A stretch of DNA of 64,000 bases. Origin: VXYL01 sp965116345 (GTDB lineage: Bacteria; Pseudomonadota; Gammaproteobacteria; Pseudomonadales; Azotimanducaceae). The notes beneath the pieces are model-generated. The model saw only the letters and a list, made by a program, of their open reading frames with translations, was not told the origin of the DNA and searched no databases. Both the position numbers and the translations under genes were made by a program. Below are positions 36,611 to 46,245 of the stretch, piece by piece. Positions within the stretch are counted from its first letter, which is position 1. The number at the start of each line of letters is the position of its first letter. The stretch spans positions 372,001-436,000 of the forward strand of contig OZ220680.1 of the NCBI GenBank assembly GCA_965116345.1, in the 5' to 3' direction.

Positions 36611-37408
36611 TCAGAGCGAACAGATCAGACAACCTTCGTCGTCCTCTTCCGGGCCCTCGTCTCCGAAGACTTCGGCCAGCGTCAGGTTTTCCCGGCGTTC
36701 CCTTTTGCGGGCAGCCCGGAGTTCGTGCTCGCGCTTGATCGCCGCCATGCGTTCCGGCCGTTCGAGCTCCTCCAGGCTCTCTTTGGCGCTCCACGTGAAT
36801 GTCTTGCCGCTACCTTCGTAGGGCTTTTCATATGCCTTGGCCAGATCGAAAAGCTCCGGATGCTCCTCTTTTAGGCGCACCCACTCGATCTTCTGCTGAT
36901 AGAAGCAGAAATAGCATCCCGATCGGGTCCTGCCCCACTTCGTGTACGGCGGCAGACCGACACCCGAACTGAGCAGAATCTCCTTGACGTCCTCGAGCTT
37001 CAGGCCATCCTCCTGGAACGGATAGACGGCCTTGATATTCGGCTTGTGGCTGATGTAGCCGCCCCGATTCTCGTCCGCTCGCAGGCCCACGTAGTTGATC
37101 ACCGGATCGTCTCCTACGAACTCCTCGAACGGCCGCAGCTTGAGCATCTTCGTGCACCACCGCCGGTGGTTCGACGGGATCATTCCGCCGTAGACGTCGT
37201 ACCAGTGGTCGAACCCGAAGTCTGCGTTCAGCCGATGCACGCGCGTCCCCAGATAGTCCTCGATCCGCTCCAGGTAGTCGTAGGTCTCGGGCAGTTCCTT
37301 GCGCGTGTCGGAAAAGACGTACTCCATGTCCGACACGCGGTCGCGCATGTAGATCGCGAGCGCGGCCGAGTCCTTGCCCCCGGACAGGCTGAGAATGTGT
37401 CGCGTCAT
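36611..37408 (-). CDS. sspD: PAPS-reductase-family ATP pyrophosphatase of DNA phosphorothioation (SspD/DndC-like), 265 aa
   Basis: ATG at 37408 overlaps the sspC stop (ATGA). The PP-loop SGGKDS lies at residues 9-14. Further cysteines (SGCYFCFYQQK about residue 180, CLICSL at the C-terminus) suggest an Fe-S cluster, as in DndC. DndC/SspD-type enzymes activate the DNA phosphate with ATP so that sulfur from the cysteine desulfurase can replace a non-bridging oxygen. Length is shorter than DndC (about 500) and fits the Ssp branch. Context decides the assignment: cysteine desulfurase, DUF4007 and ATPase genes precede it in the Ssp order. PAPS reductase proper is unlikely here because the other sulfate-assimilation genes are absent. 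Confidence 0.85.
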   Translation of the reverse strand: MTRHILSLSGGKDSAALAIYMRDRVSDMEYVFSDTRKELPETYDYLERIEDYLGTRVHRLNADFGFDHWYDVYGGMIPSNHRRWCTKMLKLRPFEEFVGDDPVINYVGLRADENRGGYISHKPNIKAVYPFQEDGLKLEDVKEILLSSGVGLPPYTKWGRTRSGCYFCFYQQKIEWVRLKEEHPELFDLAKAYEKPYEGSGKTFTWSAKESLEELERPERMAAIKREHELRAARKRERRENLTLAEVFGDEGPEEDDEGCLICSL

Positions 37409-40400
37409 TTCACGTCTTCCTGCCTTTCCTGTTCCATCATCTCACCAAGCACGTCCACAAGCACGGCTTCGGGCCGCTCCGCGTCGGCCAGGATCACTCG
37501 CATCCGCTCCTTCACCACGCCGTCTTCCTGCGGTCCCTCGCGCAGGAACAGCGACCGCTCTCGCCCGTCCGATGTCGTCAGATGAACTGCGGTCACCGGG
37601 GCCGCACGCGCAGTCCCTTCCCGGATCAACGCGAGACGGCGCGCCAGCTTCTGGGCCACTCCCCGAACCTCGAACGCGAAGTGGTCGACAAGCGTATCGT
37701 CCCAGCCTTCAAGCCGCTTTCCCACGACCAATCCCGCGATTCCGTCAACCCACGCTTCATCGCCCACGTCTCCTTTCAACGCGCGGTCAACGAAAGCCCG
37801 CAGCTCGTAGCTGCCCAACGCCAGCAGATGATCCTCGTAATCCAGACGCATCTGTTGGCGCAATTCCCCGACAGAACGCGCGCCAAACGCGTGTGTGACG
37901 CTCGCCGCAGCCTGACTCCGCAGCGTCGGCAGGGCGTCGTCGAGCTCGGTCAAGGCCATGTCCAATCGGAGCGTGTACCGTTCGACATCGATGCCGTCCG
38001 GTCCCATCGCCTCGCACGCCCGCGGCAGCTGATCGAGCAACAGTTCGATTGGCTCCCTTGCCTTCTTCAGCGCGGTGCGCACCTCTTGCGCCGTCTCTCC
38101 GACCGACCGGGTGCCCCGAGCGAACTCGGACAAGCGTCCGCGCCACCGGTACAGCGCCTCGACCACCTCCTTAACACCCGTTGCCGGTCGATCGTCCGCC
38201 CAGATCGACAATCCAGCCACCAGCGATCCGAGCACCTCTTCGTTCGCAATCGCACCGATCCTGCGCAACGCGAAGTTCCTCGGCGACTTCGCCAGCCGCA
38301 TGAAATGCGCCGGCGTGATCGCCGGCTGGAAACTCCCTCGCTCCATCAGAGCAACGGTCCCCCGGTGCCGCAGCATGTACGCCGCAATCAGCAGCAACGC
38401 AGGTCCGGCGCGCAGTCCCACCGGCGCTCGCCCGAGATCCGCGATCACCTCGTCCACCCCGACGCTTTCCCCGGCCTTGGCCATCTCGTCGAGCCTTTGC
38501 CATGCCGGTTCCCAGCCAAGCGGATCCGCGGGCGCAGGACGCCCGAACCGCTGGCGACTTCCCATGGCCCGGTGCATGCCGGAGGCGTGAAACATCGAAA
38601 GGTAGATCGTCCGCTCCGGCGGCGCCCCCGCGAGATCCAGAAACTCCTGTCCCTCCCGTTCCAGCATCAGGCCCAAGAGCCGCATTCGCGCGGCCGCCAC
38701 GGCCGTGGAGAGCTTGTCGCGGTTGATCAGTTCGTTGCGGAGTACCGGCGACTTATCAAACGCACGGTCGCACAGATCGCTCAGGAAACGACTCAACCCG
38801 GCCCGCGACTCGATCCGCACTTCCTCGCCTTCGTGCAGCCACTCGACGCCCGGCTCGGCCGCATCCGCTTGTCCGAACGGAAGGAGTCGTCCACGCAGTT
38901 CGTTTTCGAGATCGCGCATCCGCCGTTCGACCTCCGCCCTCGCGAAGTCGTCGATCCGCAGCTCACCGCAGTTCCTACGGACCCAGCGCCAGCACGCCAG
39001 GTCCCGCGCGATCACGAGGTGCGCCGCTGCGATCGGCTGCACCCGCATGACTGCGAGAGGTCCAAGTCGCTTCGACATCCTCGCCGCTTCCTCTCTAGCC
39101 CTTGCCGAATCTTCGTCTGGATAGGTAGGCCGCACCGCGACGAGCCCATCGCTGCCTCGGCCGCTCTCGCCAGCCCCCTCGCCGATCCGTACCGCGAAAC
39201 TCCGAAGTGTCCCGGTTCTATGGTAGTGGCGCTGTGCCACCATCGGCCGCAGCGACGTCACCCGCGACAACTCCTCGTCCAGACGCCTCATCTCGGGGAC
39301 AGCCGCCTTTGCCTTGTCCAGCCACTGGTCGAGATCCACGCTGCTGTGTGACCACAGACTCCAGTCCCCCTGCGACTCCCGTCTGTGAATCACCCCGCGC
39401 TTCGCCAGTTCGGCCAGCGCCTTCCTCACGCCGTCTTGGGCGCATCCAAGCATCCATGCGAGCGTGCCCACCTCCGCCGACAGGCCCGGCACGGGCTCCA
39501 ATACCGACATGAGGCTCACCGCCTTGAGCACGCGCCGCGCATCCGTGGACGAATCGGCACACACCACCAGCGCGTCCTGGCCCATTTCCCAGCGCTTCTC
39601 GCGGTCCCTGCTCTGGAAACGAAGCGAACCTTGCCCTGCAAGATGGTCGTACACATCGTCTATCCGGTACCAGTTCCGACCTCCATAGCTCGTCCTGTGC
39701 GCGAAATCCTGGTACCCGAACGGCTCCGAGGACTGAAGGAACGCGAATACCGATCGCTCGTTCTGCCCGAAACGACGAGAAGATGACCAAAGGCACGCAA
39801 GCGCGCCCGGTTGAAACGGGTACAGGTCCTCGCCGACCGCTGCTAGATCATCCCGTGACAGGGTGAACAGCCCCCGCTGTCCTGCCTCTCGGTACTGAGA
39901 CCTCGCTGCAGTCCTAACCGCTGCGGTGTGCGCTCGCCGCGTGACCAGTGCTTCCGACAGGAGGTATAGCAGTTGTTCGTGACTCTCGTGAAAGGCAATC
40001 TCCTCGTAGCGCTCCGACGACCGCCGCCACTCCCCTTCGACCCAGTCTCCAAGCGTTGCCACGTAGTCGCCGAATCTGTGATGCAGGAAACCGACCACGC
40101 CTAAACCGCCGGACCGCGACCCGCCGGCACGCTCGGCCAGTTGCTGAAACACCGACGCGTCCTCCCGGTCGGGGTTCGATACCGCGAACTCCACATACCG
40201 TCCCATCTCGTCGACAAGCAGCAGCAGCCCCCGACGCTGTCCCGCGTACAGCCTTTCCGAGCACCGGACAAGGCAGTCCAACACCGCCTTCAGGTCACTT
40301 TCGCCCGTCTCGGACAGCCGCTCGACCTCCCGCGCTGCTGACCTCGCCAACTCATCGCCCGCGCCGAATTCCGTTCGCGCCACATCACGCGCCGCTGCAC

Positions 40401-40769
40401 ACAGGTCCGCCGTCAGGCTCGCCCGCCGACCTGCGATGACCACGGGTCGGTAGGCCGGTACTTGCTGCTGCTCAAGTAGCTCTCCCACCAGACTCGTCGC
40501 TACCCCGTCTTCTTTGCCTTCCTGGACAGCCGCGCCAGCAGCAGGCCAAACGACGACTTTCCACAGCCATAAGGCCCAGTCACCCGAAATGCGCGCTGCG
40601 ACGACCCCGTCCTCAGACCCGCGAGCACCCTGCGAAGGCCGTCGCGTACCGAGGGCGTGAGTACATACCCTTCCAACGCCCGCTCGTCGTCGAGATCGCG
40701 GACGATGTCGACAGCCCGAACGTAGCGCCGCCCGATCCCTATGCGGTCCGCTATCAGCTGTTTGGCCAC
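37405..40769 (-). CDS. sspC: Large P-loop ATPase of DNA phosphorothioation (SspC-like), with one frameshift
   Basis: GTG at 40769 with TTGAGGAAG upstream; overlaps sspB by 16 bases. The first frame covers residues 1-89 and holds Walker A (TGPYGCGKSSFGLLLARL), then stops. The next frame begins VATSLVGELLEQQQV and continues to 37405, with Walker B RGLLLLVDEMGRYVEF near residue 200. Adding one base to the run at 40503-40506 joins them seamlessly (KKTGVATSL), giving about 1121 residues. In Ssp systems SspC is an ATPase needed for modification. As written, the product would be truncated after Walker A, so the system would be inactive unless this is a sequence error. The long C-terminal part is helical, without recognised motifs. 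Confidence 0.8.
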
Positions 40770-41692
40770 GCGACTTCCTCAAGGCGTTCTTTCGCTTCCC
40801 CTGCGCCTACAACGTCCATTCCGCCCACTCCGTCGCTGCGCAACTGCATCCCGGTCAGTCCGCAAACCTCCTCGAGACACGCCAACAAAGCCCCCTCGTC
40901 CAGCCGGAACACGACCCCCGGCGACCGACGGTCCACCAGCATGCTCCTCACAGACAGAGACTGGCTACCAGCTGCCGTCCCTTCCCAATAGTCCTTCAGC
41001 GCGAAGGCGAACGCCCCGACGTCCAGCAGAGCCTTCGGCCCCCGCTTCACGCTTACCTGCGTTTGTCCGTTCACCGCCGACGTTTCAATCAGGTGCAACT
41101 CCTGGAAAGGGCACCCCGATGCGTCTTCCCCCGGTGTCACTGCTTCCATCCGAGCCCAGTCATACGTGCGCAACAGAATGTCCACGTGGTTCGCTGCCGT
41201 TCTCTGCGTCACGGATCCCTTCGCCGCCGCAGCCCGACTCCGCACCACGTCGATCAACCGATCTCTCGACACCAACCCGTCCTGCAACTCCAGGAAGGTC
41301 GTTACCCACGCTCCTAGACCTGCGTGGGTAGTCACGAACCAGTGCAGCCGCCAGAGCGACCCCGGGTCCTCGAGGTACGGGTCCAGCCCCTGGTCGATGT
41401 CGAGCAATCGCCGCGCCAGCTCCGTATTTCTTGCCAATCCGCGTTGCACTTCAAGCAGTCCGAAAACCTGTCCCCAGAACCGAATCGCCTTGACCATGTT
41501 CCTGCCGAGCCCAAGCGCAAGAATCGCCCGCTCGTCGTCGCCGAAGAGCCTCCCGTCCTTTGCCACCGCCTCGTAGAGCTTCGGCAGCCACCCGTACCGA
41601 CACGCGAACGACTCGTGACCCGAAAACACCCGCGCTTGGCCACCCGACAGATCCCAACCACCGTCGGCCCTTACCGCTTTCGCCGGCGTCAT
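40754..41692 (-). CDS. sspB: DUF4007 protein of DNA phosphorothioation (SspB-like nickase), 312 aa
   Basis: ATG at 41692 overlaps the sspA stop (ATGA). The N-terminal ARVFSGHESFACRYGWLPK, DDERAILALGLGRNMVKAIRFW and WRLHWFVTTHAGLGAW are the conserved segments of DUF4007. The middle and C-terminal parts include a winged-helix-like region (VTQRTAANHVDILLRTYDW). In published Ssp systems SspB is reported to nick DNA, which is required for the modification. Length is within the family range. Four-base and 16-base overlaps with sspA and sspC point to coupled translation. Confidence 0.85.
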   Translation of the reverse strand: MTPAKAVRADGGWDLSGGQARVFSGHESFACRYGWLPKLYEAVAKDGRLFGDDERAILALGLGRNMVKAIRFWGQVFGLLEVQRGLARNTELARRLLDIDQGLDPYLEDPGSLWRLHWFVTTHAGLGAWVTTFLELQDGLVSRDRLIDVVRSRAAAAKGSVTQRTAANHVDILLRTYDWARMEAVTPGEDASGCPFQELHLIETSAVNGQTQVSVKRGPKALLDVGAFAFALKDYWEGTAAGSQSLSVRSMLVDRRSPGVVFRLDEGALLACLEEVCGLTGMQLRSDGVGGMDVVGAGEAKERLEEVAWPNS

Positions 41693-42828
41693 CTCTGCGT
41701 CCCTAGCAACCTCGACGCCGCCGCTGCCACCAGTCTCGCCGCCTCCACTACCTCGCTCGGCCCTGTACCTCTCCCGAAACCGATCCTCACCGCGCTGTCA
41801 ATGCGATCTTCAGCCAGGCCCATTGCCGTCAGCACGGTGGACCGCCCGATCGACCCCGACGAACACGCCGAGCCGGTGGACACAGCGAGCGTGGGCAGTT
41901 GCGCCAGCAACGCCTCCGCTTCTATCCCGAGGAAACTCACGTTCAGGTTGTGCGCCACACGCTCTTCTCGGCTCCCGTTGACTACGTACGAGACGCCGAC
42001 CTTGTCCAGTTCGTGCAGGAACGCCCTTGCCAGGCGCGCCGCCTCCGCCGCGTCCTTCTCCCGCTCCCTGATCGCCAGAGCGCATGCCTCGCCGAAACCC
42101 ACACACAGTGCGGTCGGCAACGTTCCGGGGCGCAGACCCCTTTCTTGTCCGCCGCCGCTCATGATTGGCTTGAGCAGCGCCAAATCTTCGGTCTGCGAAC
42201 AGATGGCCCCGATACCGGGTGGTCCGTAAACCTTATGCGACGAGAGTGTCGCGAATGTAATACCAAGGCCCATGTCGACCTTCACGCGGCCTATGGCCTG
42301 TGCCGCGTCCGTGTGCAACCTGACGCCCTCGCTCATACACAGGGCGCCAATGTCTTCGATCGGCTGAATCGTACCGACCTCATTGTTGACCGCCATCACC
42401 GATACCAAGTCCACATCAACCAACAACTCCGAGAACCCGTCCAGATCAACAACCCCTTCCTCATCGACCGGGACGACCGATACCTCCGTGCCGCCTTGCT
42501 TCTCGCACTCAGCGGCCGTCTCGCCCACACACGGATGCTCTATAGCACTTACCAACAAACGCCTTCCGCCATTCGCGAAGCTACGAATCACGATATTGGC
42601 CGCTTCGGTCGCGCTTCCAGTAAACACAACACCCTTCGGATCACCGTTGACTGCTTCTGCGACGTGCTCGCGCGCCAACTCGACCGCCGCCGCCGCTTCC
42701 TGGCCAAACGCATGCTCGCTTGAATGCGGGTTCGCCGGTCGACCCAGCCATGGAAGCATCGCCTCAAGAACCCTCTCATCCAGAGGCGTCGTTGCCTGAT
42801 AATCTAGGTATATGTTCGCAGTCGTCAT
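41689..42828 (-). CDS. sspA: Cysteine desulfurase of DNA phosphorothioation (SspA/DndA-like), 379 aa
   Basis: ATG at 42828 with GGAAG seven bases upstream; a TTG at 42855 is less likely. Fold-type I PLP enzyme of the NifS/IscS class: NIYLDYQATTPLDERVLEAM at the start, substrate/PLP contacts (GSATEAANIVI, HPCVGETAAE, HTDAAQAIGRV), Schiff-base Lys in TLSSHKVYGPPG, and catalytic Cys in STGSACSSGSI. It mobilises sulfur from cysteine as a persulfide and passes it to the SspD-type enzyme. It is the first gene of the operon sspABCD-kinase-receiver; the promoter should lie in 42829-43100, where no clear -35/-10 pair is visible. Confidence 0.9.
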   Translation of the reverse strand: MTTANIYLDYQATTPLDERVLEAMLPWLGRPANPHSSEHAFGQEAAAAVELAREHVAEAVNGDPKGVVFTGSATEAANIVIRSFANGGRRLLVSAIEHPCVGETAAECEKQGGTEVSVVPVDEEGVVDLDGFSELLVDVDLVSVMAVNNEVGTIQPIEDIGALCMSEGVRLHTDAAQAIGRVKVDMGLGITFATLSSHKVYGPPGIGAICSQTEDLALLKPIMSGGGQERGLRPGTLPTALCVGFGEACALAIREREKDAAEAARLARAFLHELDKVGVSYVVNGSREERVAHNLNVSFLGIEAEALLAQLPTLAVSTGSACSSGSIGRSTVLTAMGLAEDRIDSAVRIGFGRGTGPSEVVEAARLVAAAASRLLGTQR

Positions 42829-43098
42829 CGAGAGCTTCCATTTCTCCGCGGCCAAGCGTCACCTCAAGCGCCACGTCCTCATCGACCCACGGCTCTATGG
42901 CCTATTCCCTAGCCGACCTGCCTCCAGCGCGCAAACTTCCGCCTATCCGGAGTCAGTCCAATTCCACCGGCCAGCGAGAACACACACCATCCTTGATCGT
43001 AGCATCCGGCCACCGGCACTTCGAGACGATTGCCCATCTGTCAGTTTCGGTCAATTGGCTTCCTGGCGGGCACAGCCGGGGCGATCCCCCTTCGGGGG

Positions 43099-43170
43099 CC
43101 GGGCTCTCGTGCGGCGCACCGAGCCCCGGAGTACCGGGTCTCGGCCCTGGCGGGCGTCGATCCCTATCGC
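43099..43170 (-). repeat. 71-bp structured repeat, copy 2, upstream of the ssp operon
   Basis: Second copy of the element at 3476-3548, same length and no gaps. The nested stems CCGAG/CTCGG and GTGC/GCAC are kept while loop bases differ. On the minus strand it lies about 270 bases before the sspA start, so it could be part of the operon leader. It is followed by a small CCCCC/GGGGG hairpin at about 43086-43098. No gene is supported between 42829 and 43234. Confidence 0.65.
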
Positions 43171-43234
43171 GAAGATTGCCAAACGATGCCGCATACGCTC
43201 TCAAGCTCCACTTGACCGCGATCGCGTCCAAAGG

Positions 43235-43851
43235 TCAACGGCTGGCACGCACCAACGCGTCGGCTCCATCACGTTCCGCAAACTCCTCCACGTAGGCGTA
43301 CAGCGTCGAGCGGGAGATCCCCCAATCCCCCCGAGCGCGCAAATCTCCTTCACCGTGCGCTGCCGCGACCGGTAATAGCTCCACCGCGTGGCGGCGCTGC
43401 TCCTCCCCGAGTCGCTTGCGACGCCCGCCGACCCGTCCCTGCGCGCGTCCTGCCGCCAACCCGGCGCGCATACGCTCGCGGATGGGCGCCCGCTCGAACT
43501 CCGCCGGCCCGCCGAAGATTTGGAACACGAGCCCCCCTGCTGGATTCGGTGTCGATTGCTTCCTTCAGGGTGCGCAACCCGACGCCCTGCGTGCGAAGCG
43601 ACTCCGCGTGCGCGATCAGGTCCTTGAGCGACCCGCCCAGACGGTCGAGGCGCCACACCACCAGCGTGTCGCCGGTGCGGACCTGGGCCGAGCGCCTCGC
43701 GTAGGGCGAGGCGCTCGGCCGCGCCGCCGGCCGTGTCCTCGAAGATGCGTTCGCACCCTGCGTCCCGAAGCGCCTGCCGCTGCAGGTTCAGCTTCTGCTC
43801 CTCCGCGGAGACGCGTGCATATCTGCCAACACTTCGGCCGCCGACAATCAT
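43235..43851 (-). pseudogene. Serine recombinase (resolvase/invertase), multiply frameshifted
   Basis: Starting at ATG 43851 the pieces read VGRYARVSAEEQKLNLQRQA (with the catalytic Ser of the YxRVS motif), then in a second frame VWRLDRLGGSLKDLIAHAES and GVGLRTLKEAIDT, and in a third frame FQIFGGPAEFERAPIRERM and the C-terminal helix-turn-helix GISRSTLYAYVEEF. Together they form an almost complete Tn3-type resolvase of about 205 residues, with shifts near 43700 and 43530. The catalytic core is visible but no frame can make the protein. A remnant of a transposon or plasmid that contributed to this island. Confidence 0.8.
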
Positions 43852-43925
43852 GAAACACGCAACAGGGAGGGGCGAGGCCGCCAGCGCGGAGAGAGCTCCA
43901 AAGAGCCCCTCCGCGCGGCGGTCTG

Positions 43926-44414
43926 TCAGATCAGGCCGCGGGCGGCCATGCTGACGGTCTCGGTCCGGGACACCACGATGTGGTCCAGCAGTCGCACGTC
44001 GATCTCGTCGAGGAGATCCTTCACGCGGCCGGTGAGGTCCATGTCGCTCGCCGATGGCTCGGCCACCGAACTCGGGTGATTGTGGTACGCGATGATCGCG
44101 CCTGCATTGTGCGCCAGCGCCTTCTGCAGGATCACCCGCGGATGCACGGTGGTGCGGTCCAAGCTGCCGTAAAACAGCTCTTCGTCGCGTATCAGCCGGT
44201 TCCTCGTGTTGAGGAACAGGCAGCCGAACACCTCGCGCTCGCGGTCGCCGACCTTGAGTTGCAGGTATCTCGCGGCGGCCCTCTCGCCCGTCATCACGGG
44301 TCCGTCGGCCACCTCCTGCGCCATCACTTTCAAAGCCAGCTTCACCACGGTTTCCCTTTCCGCCTCGCTGAGCGTCTCCACGCCCAGGCCGGCGAACCTG
44401 TTGTCGTCCTTCAT
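43926..44414 (-). CDS. radC: RadC-family JAB-domain protein, 162 aa
   Basis: ATG at 44414 with a strong GAGGAGGAA site. The RadC/JAB metal-site signature is present: a Glu early in the chain, IIAYHNHPSSVAEPSASD (HxHP with the downstream Asp) and the closing DHIVVSR. The N-terminal HhH part of chromosomal RadC (about 220 residues) is missing, as is usual for mobile-element RadC. These proteins are associated with conjugative elements and antirestriction genes; a role in DNA repair is doubtful. It is the last gene of a minus-strand set (95-aa gene, TraI_2-type gene, radC) and is preceded by a structured leader. Confidence 0.9.
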   Translation of the reverse strand: MKDDNRFAGLGVETLSEAERETVVKLALKVMAQEVADGPVMTGERAAARYLQLKVGDREREVFGCLFLNTRNRLIRDEELFYGSLDRTTVHPRVILQKALAHNAGAIIAYHNHPSSVAEPSASDMDLTGRVKDLLDEIDVRLLDHIVVSRTETVSMAARGLI

Positions 44415-44545
44415 GGGGTTCCTCCTCGGAAGGACTCCCGCGTACAGGCACCGGCCTCCGCAGGGGACTTCGGTCCCCTGCGGGAGTGGGCGGATTTCTC
44501 CGCCCGGTCTTTGCAAACGCCGGTCTTGCGACCGGCTCCTCTGCT
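44415..44545 (-). ncRNA. Structured leader of radC, probable radC RNA motif
   Basis: Three hairpins sit in the leader: GCCGGTC/GACCGGC (about 44520-44536), GGGCGGA/TCCGCCC (about 44488-44505) and a perfect 10-bp stem CGCAGGGGAC/GTCCCCTGCG (44459-44482) with a 4-base loop. The published radC RNA motif is found upstream of radC, antirestriction and related genes in mobile elements. The location fits exactly; the match to its consensus was not computed. A clearly homologous leader stands at 56870-56980. Bases 44546-44698 hold nothing else. Confidence 0.65.
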
Positions 44546-44698
44546 TACGCCACGACGATCCGCCGCGGCAACGCCGACCAAGGTCGGCGGTCAAGCATCC
44601 TCAGATCGGAACCCCGACGGCGGTCCGGCCGTCGCATCTTTCCCGCGCGCCTCGCCGCCAGCCGCCCGCCATGAACAACAGGATCCGACACAGGCCCC

Positions 44699-45859
44699 TC
44701 ACCGCAGCGCCGACTTCGAGGCCGGCGGCGCGTCCTTGTCCCAGAACAGCTCCCCGGGGAACACCATCCCCGACACGCGGCGCCCGTCAGCCAGGTCCGC
44801 GGGGAACGAGTCCGCCCGACCGCTTGCCGAGCGCCTGGTACTGTGCCTGCCGAGCTTCACGACGCGGTTGCGGATGGACTTCGTCGGCAACGACTCGGCG
44901 GCCGCCAGCGCCTCGAAGCAGTCGGGGTCGACCACGAACGCCGAACCCCCGATGTTGTGCAGCCAGCCGCCCTCGGCATTCGCCTTGACACTGCCGTCGC
45001 GCAGCACCGCGCGCGCCCAGTTGAACCACTGCCAGCCCCCGCGCCCGTCGCCTATATCGGACGGCGCGGGGTCCGGCTTCGGCGCCTGCCCATCGGCCGC
45101 GGCCGCACTCGGCGCCTCGACCGTCGTGGACTCCGCTCCGGTCGCCGTCGCCGTCGCCGTCGCCGATGCATCGTTTTCGGCCGGGCGCATCGCGGGACCC
45201 GCGTTCTCGCCCGGCGTCCCGCTCTCGGGCGGCGCCGCGACCACCGGCATTCCAATCCGGGCAGAGGCATCGTCGGCGATGGCGCGCAGGTCGCTGGGCG
45301 CGTTGCCGAAGTACGCCGCCAACTCGAGCAGCGCCTCGGGCTGCTGGCCGAGCCATTCGTGGCCCGCGTCGCCGACGAGTCGGGGCAGCACCAGCGCGCC
45401 GAGCGCGCGGGGCACGTCCACGTCCGCGAGTACCGTCTCCGCCGGCACGTCGGCGTTCATCGGACTCCAGTCCGGGCCCGCCGCGCGCCCCAGCACCAGG
45501 GCGAACCGCTCGGCGACCACGCACGCGGTCAGCGCGAAACTCATCGCCTCGGTCAGCCGGGACGAGTCCTCGGCCGCCGCGAAGCGCGGCAGCACGTGCG
45601 CCTGGCGCACCTTGAGCGTCGCGATCGCGCACTTGAGCGTCCGTTCCCGCAGCGCCGTCCACTCCGCGCCCGACGCCTTGGCGATCGAGCCCCAGGCGCG
45701 GCGCAGCAGCTCCCCGTAGGTGGCGTCGAACTCCTCGCGCGGCAGCGCCGTCAGCCGCCACAGCGCCTTGACGGCGTCCGCCTCGTCGTCGGTGAACGGC
45801 CCGTCCACCACGACCGGCCCCGTCGTCTCCCGTTCCTTGTGCTTCCTGCGCCCAAACAT
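44699..45859 (-). CDS. TraI_2-type C-terminal domain protein (conjugative-element relaxase relative), 386 aa
   Basis: ATG at 45859 (MFGRRKHKERE), with AAGG close upstream. Residues about 20-210 are helical and lack the HD-type metal motifs of MobH relaxases. An Ala/Thr-rich linker follows. From about residue 280 the sequence GWQWFNWARAVLRDGSVKAN, GWLHNIGGSAFVVDPDCFEA has the form of the TraI_2 C-terminal domain (winged-helix-like, found at the end of MobH-type TraI of integrative conjugative elements). Without the relaxase core it is probably an accessory DNA-binding protein or a derived remnant. Neighbours ArdC and RadC support a conjugative-element origin. Confidence 0.6.
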   Translation of the reverse strand: MFGRRKHKERETTGPVVVDGPFTDDEADAVKALWRLTALPREEFDATYGELLRRAWGSIAKASGAEWTALRERTLKCAIATLKVRQAHVLPRFAAAEDSSRLTEAMSFALTACVVAERFALVLGRAAGPDWSPMNADVPAETVLADVDVPRALGALVLPRLVGDAGHEWLGQQPEALLELAAYFGNAPSDLRAIADDASARIGMPVVAAPPESGTPGENAGPAMRPAENDASATATATATGAESTTVEAPSAAAADGQAPKPDPAPSDIGDGRGGWQWFNWARAVLRDGSVKANAEGGWLHNIGGSAFVVDPDCFEALAAAESLPTKSIRNRVVKLGRHSTRRSASGRADSFPADLADGRRVSGMVFPGELFWDKDAPPASKSALR

Positions 45860-45957
45860 GCCTTGTTCCGTTCCATCCGTTGCACCGGCCTGCTCCGACC
45901 CGAAGTGCGGGCCGCCCCCCGGATTTCGGGGGACGGCCCGACGCGGCGGCGAGCGAC

Positions 45958-46245
45958 CTACGCCAGTTCGACGACCACGCGCGGCGACAGACTGCGGTGG
46001 ATCCGCGCCGTCGCCACGGCGCCCCCCGCCAGGGGGAACACCGCGCGGTCGACATCCGCGGCCGTCCCGACATGGATTTCCGCCATGCCAAGCTCCATCT
46101 CGACGGCCCGCGCGGCGCATCGGAGGATCTCCTCCTCGGCCAGGCCGCAGGCCGCGAGCACGTCGCTGCCGACGCTCGCTCCGCACACGAACTCGGACGG
46201 CTGTCCGGGTCCGCGCACATCGACGATCTCTCTCAGGTCCGTCAT
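45958..46245 (-). CDS. Small hypothetical protein, 95 aa
   Basis: ATG at 46245 with a near-perfect AAAGGAGGTG ribosome site. The protein (MTDLREIVDVRGPGQPSEFV, LAACGLAEEEILRCAARAVE, ending PRVVVELA) is acidic and mostly helical with a beta C-terminus. First gene of the minus-strand set leading to radC; 98 bases separate it from the TraI_2-type gene. No family recognised. Confidence 0.65.
   Translation of the reverse strand: MTDLREIVDVRGPGQPSEFVCGASVGSDVLAACGLAEEEILRCAARAVEMELGMAEIHVGTAADVDRAVFPLAGGAVATARIHRSLSPRVVVELA

Noticed and set aside
36611..37408. Assimilatory PAPS reductase
   Set aside because: No other sulfate-assimilation genes nearby; operon order and extra cysteines point to DNA phosphorothioation.
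42953..43231. 92-codon minus-strand frame upstream of sspA
   Set aside because: Its middle is the 71-bp structured repeat, which is also non-genic at 3476-3548; no ribosome site.
43201..44451. 416-codon minus-strand frame joining resolvase and RadC regions
   Set aside because: It is in the RadC frame only by shift; RadC has its own strong start at 44414 and the resolvase its own at 43851.
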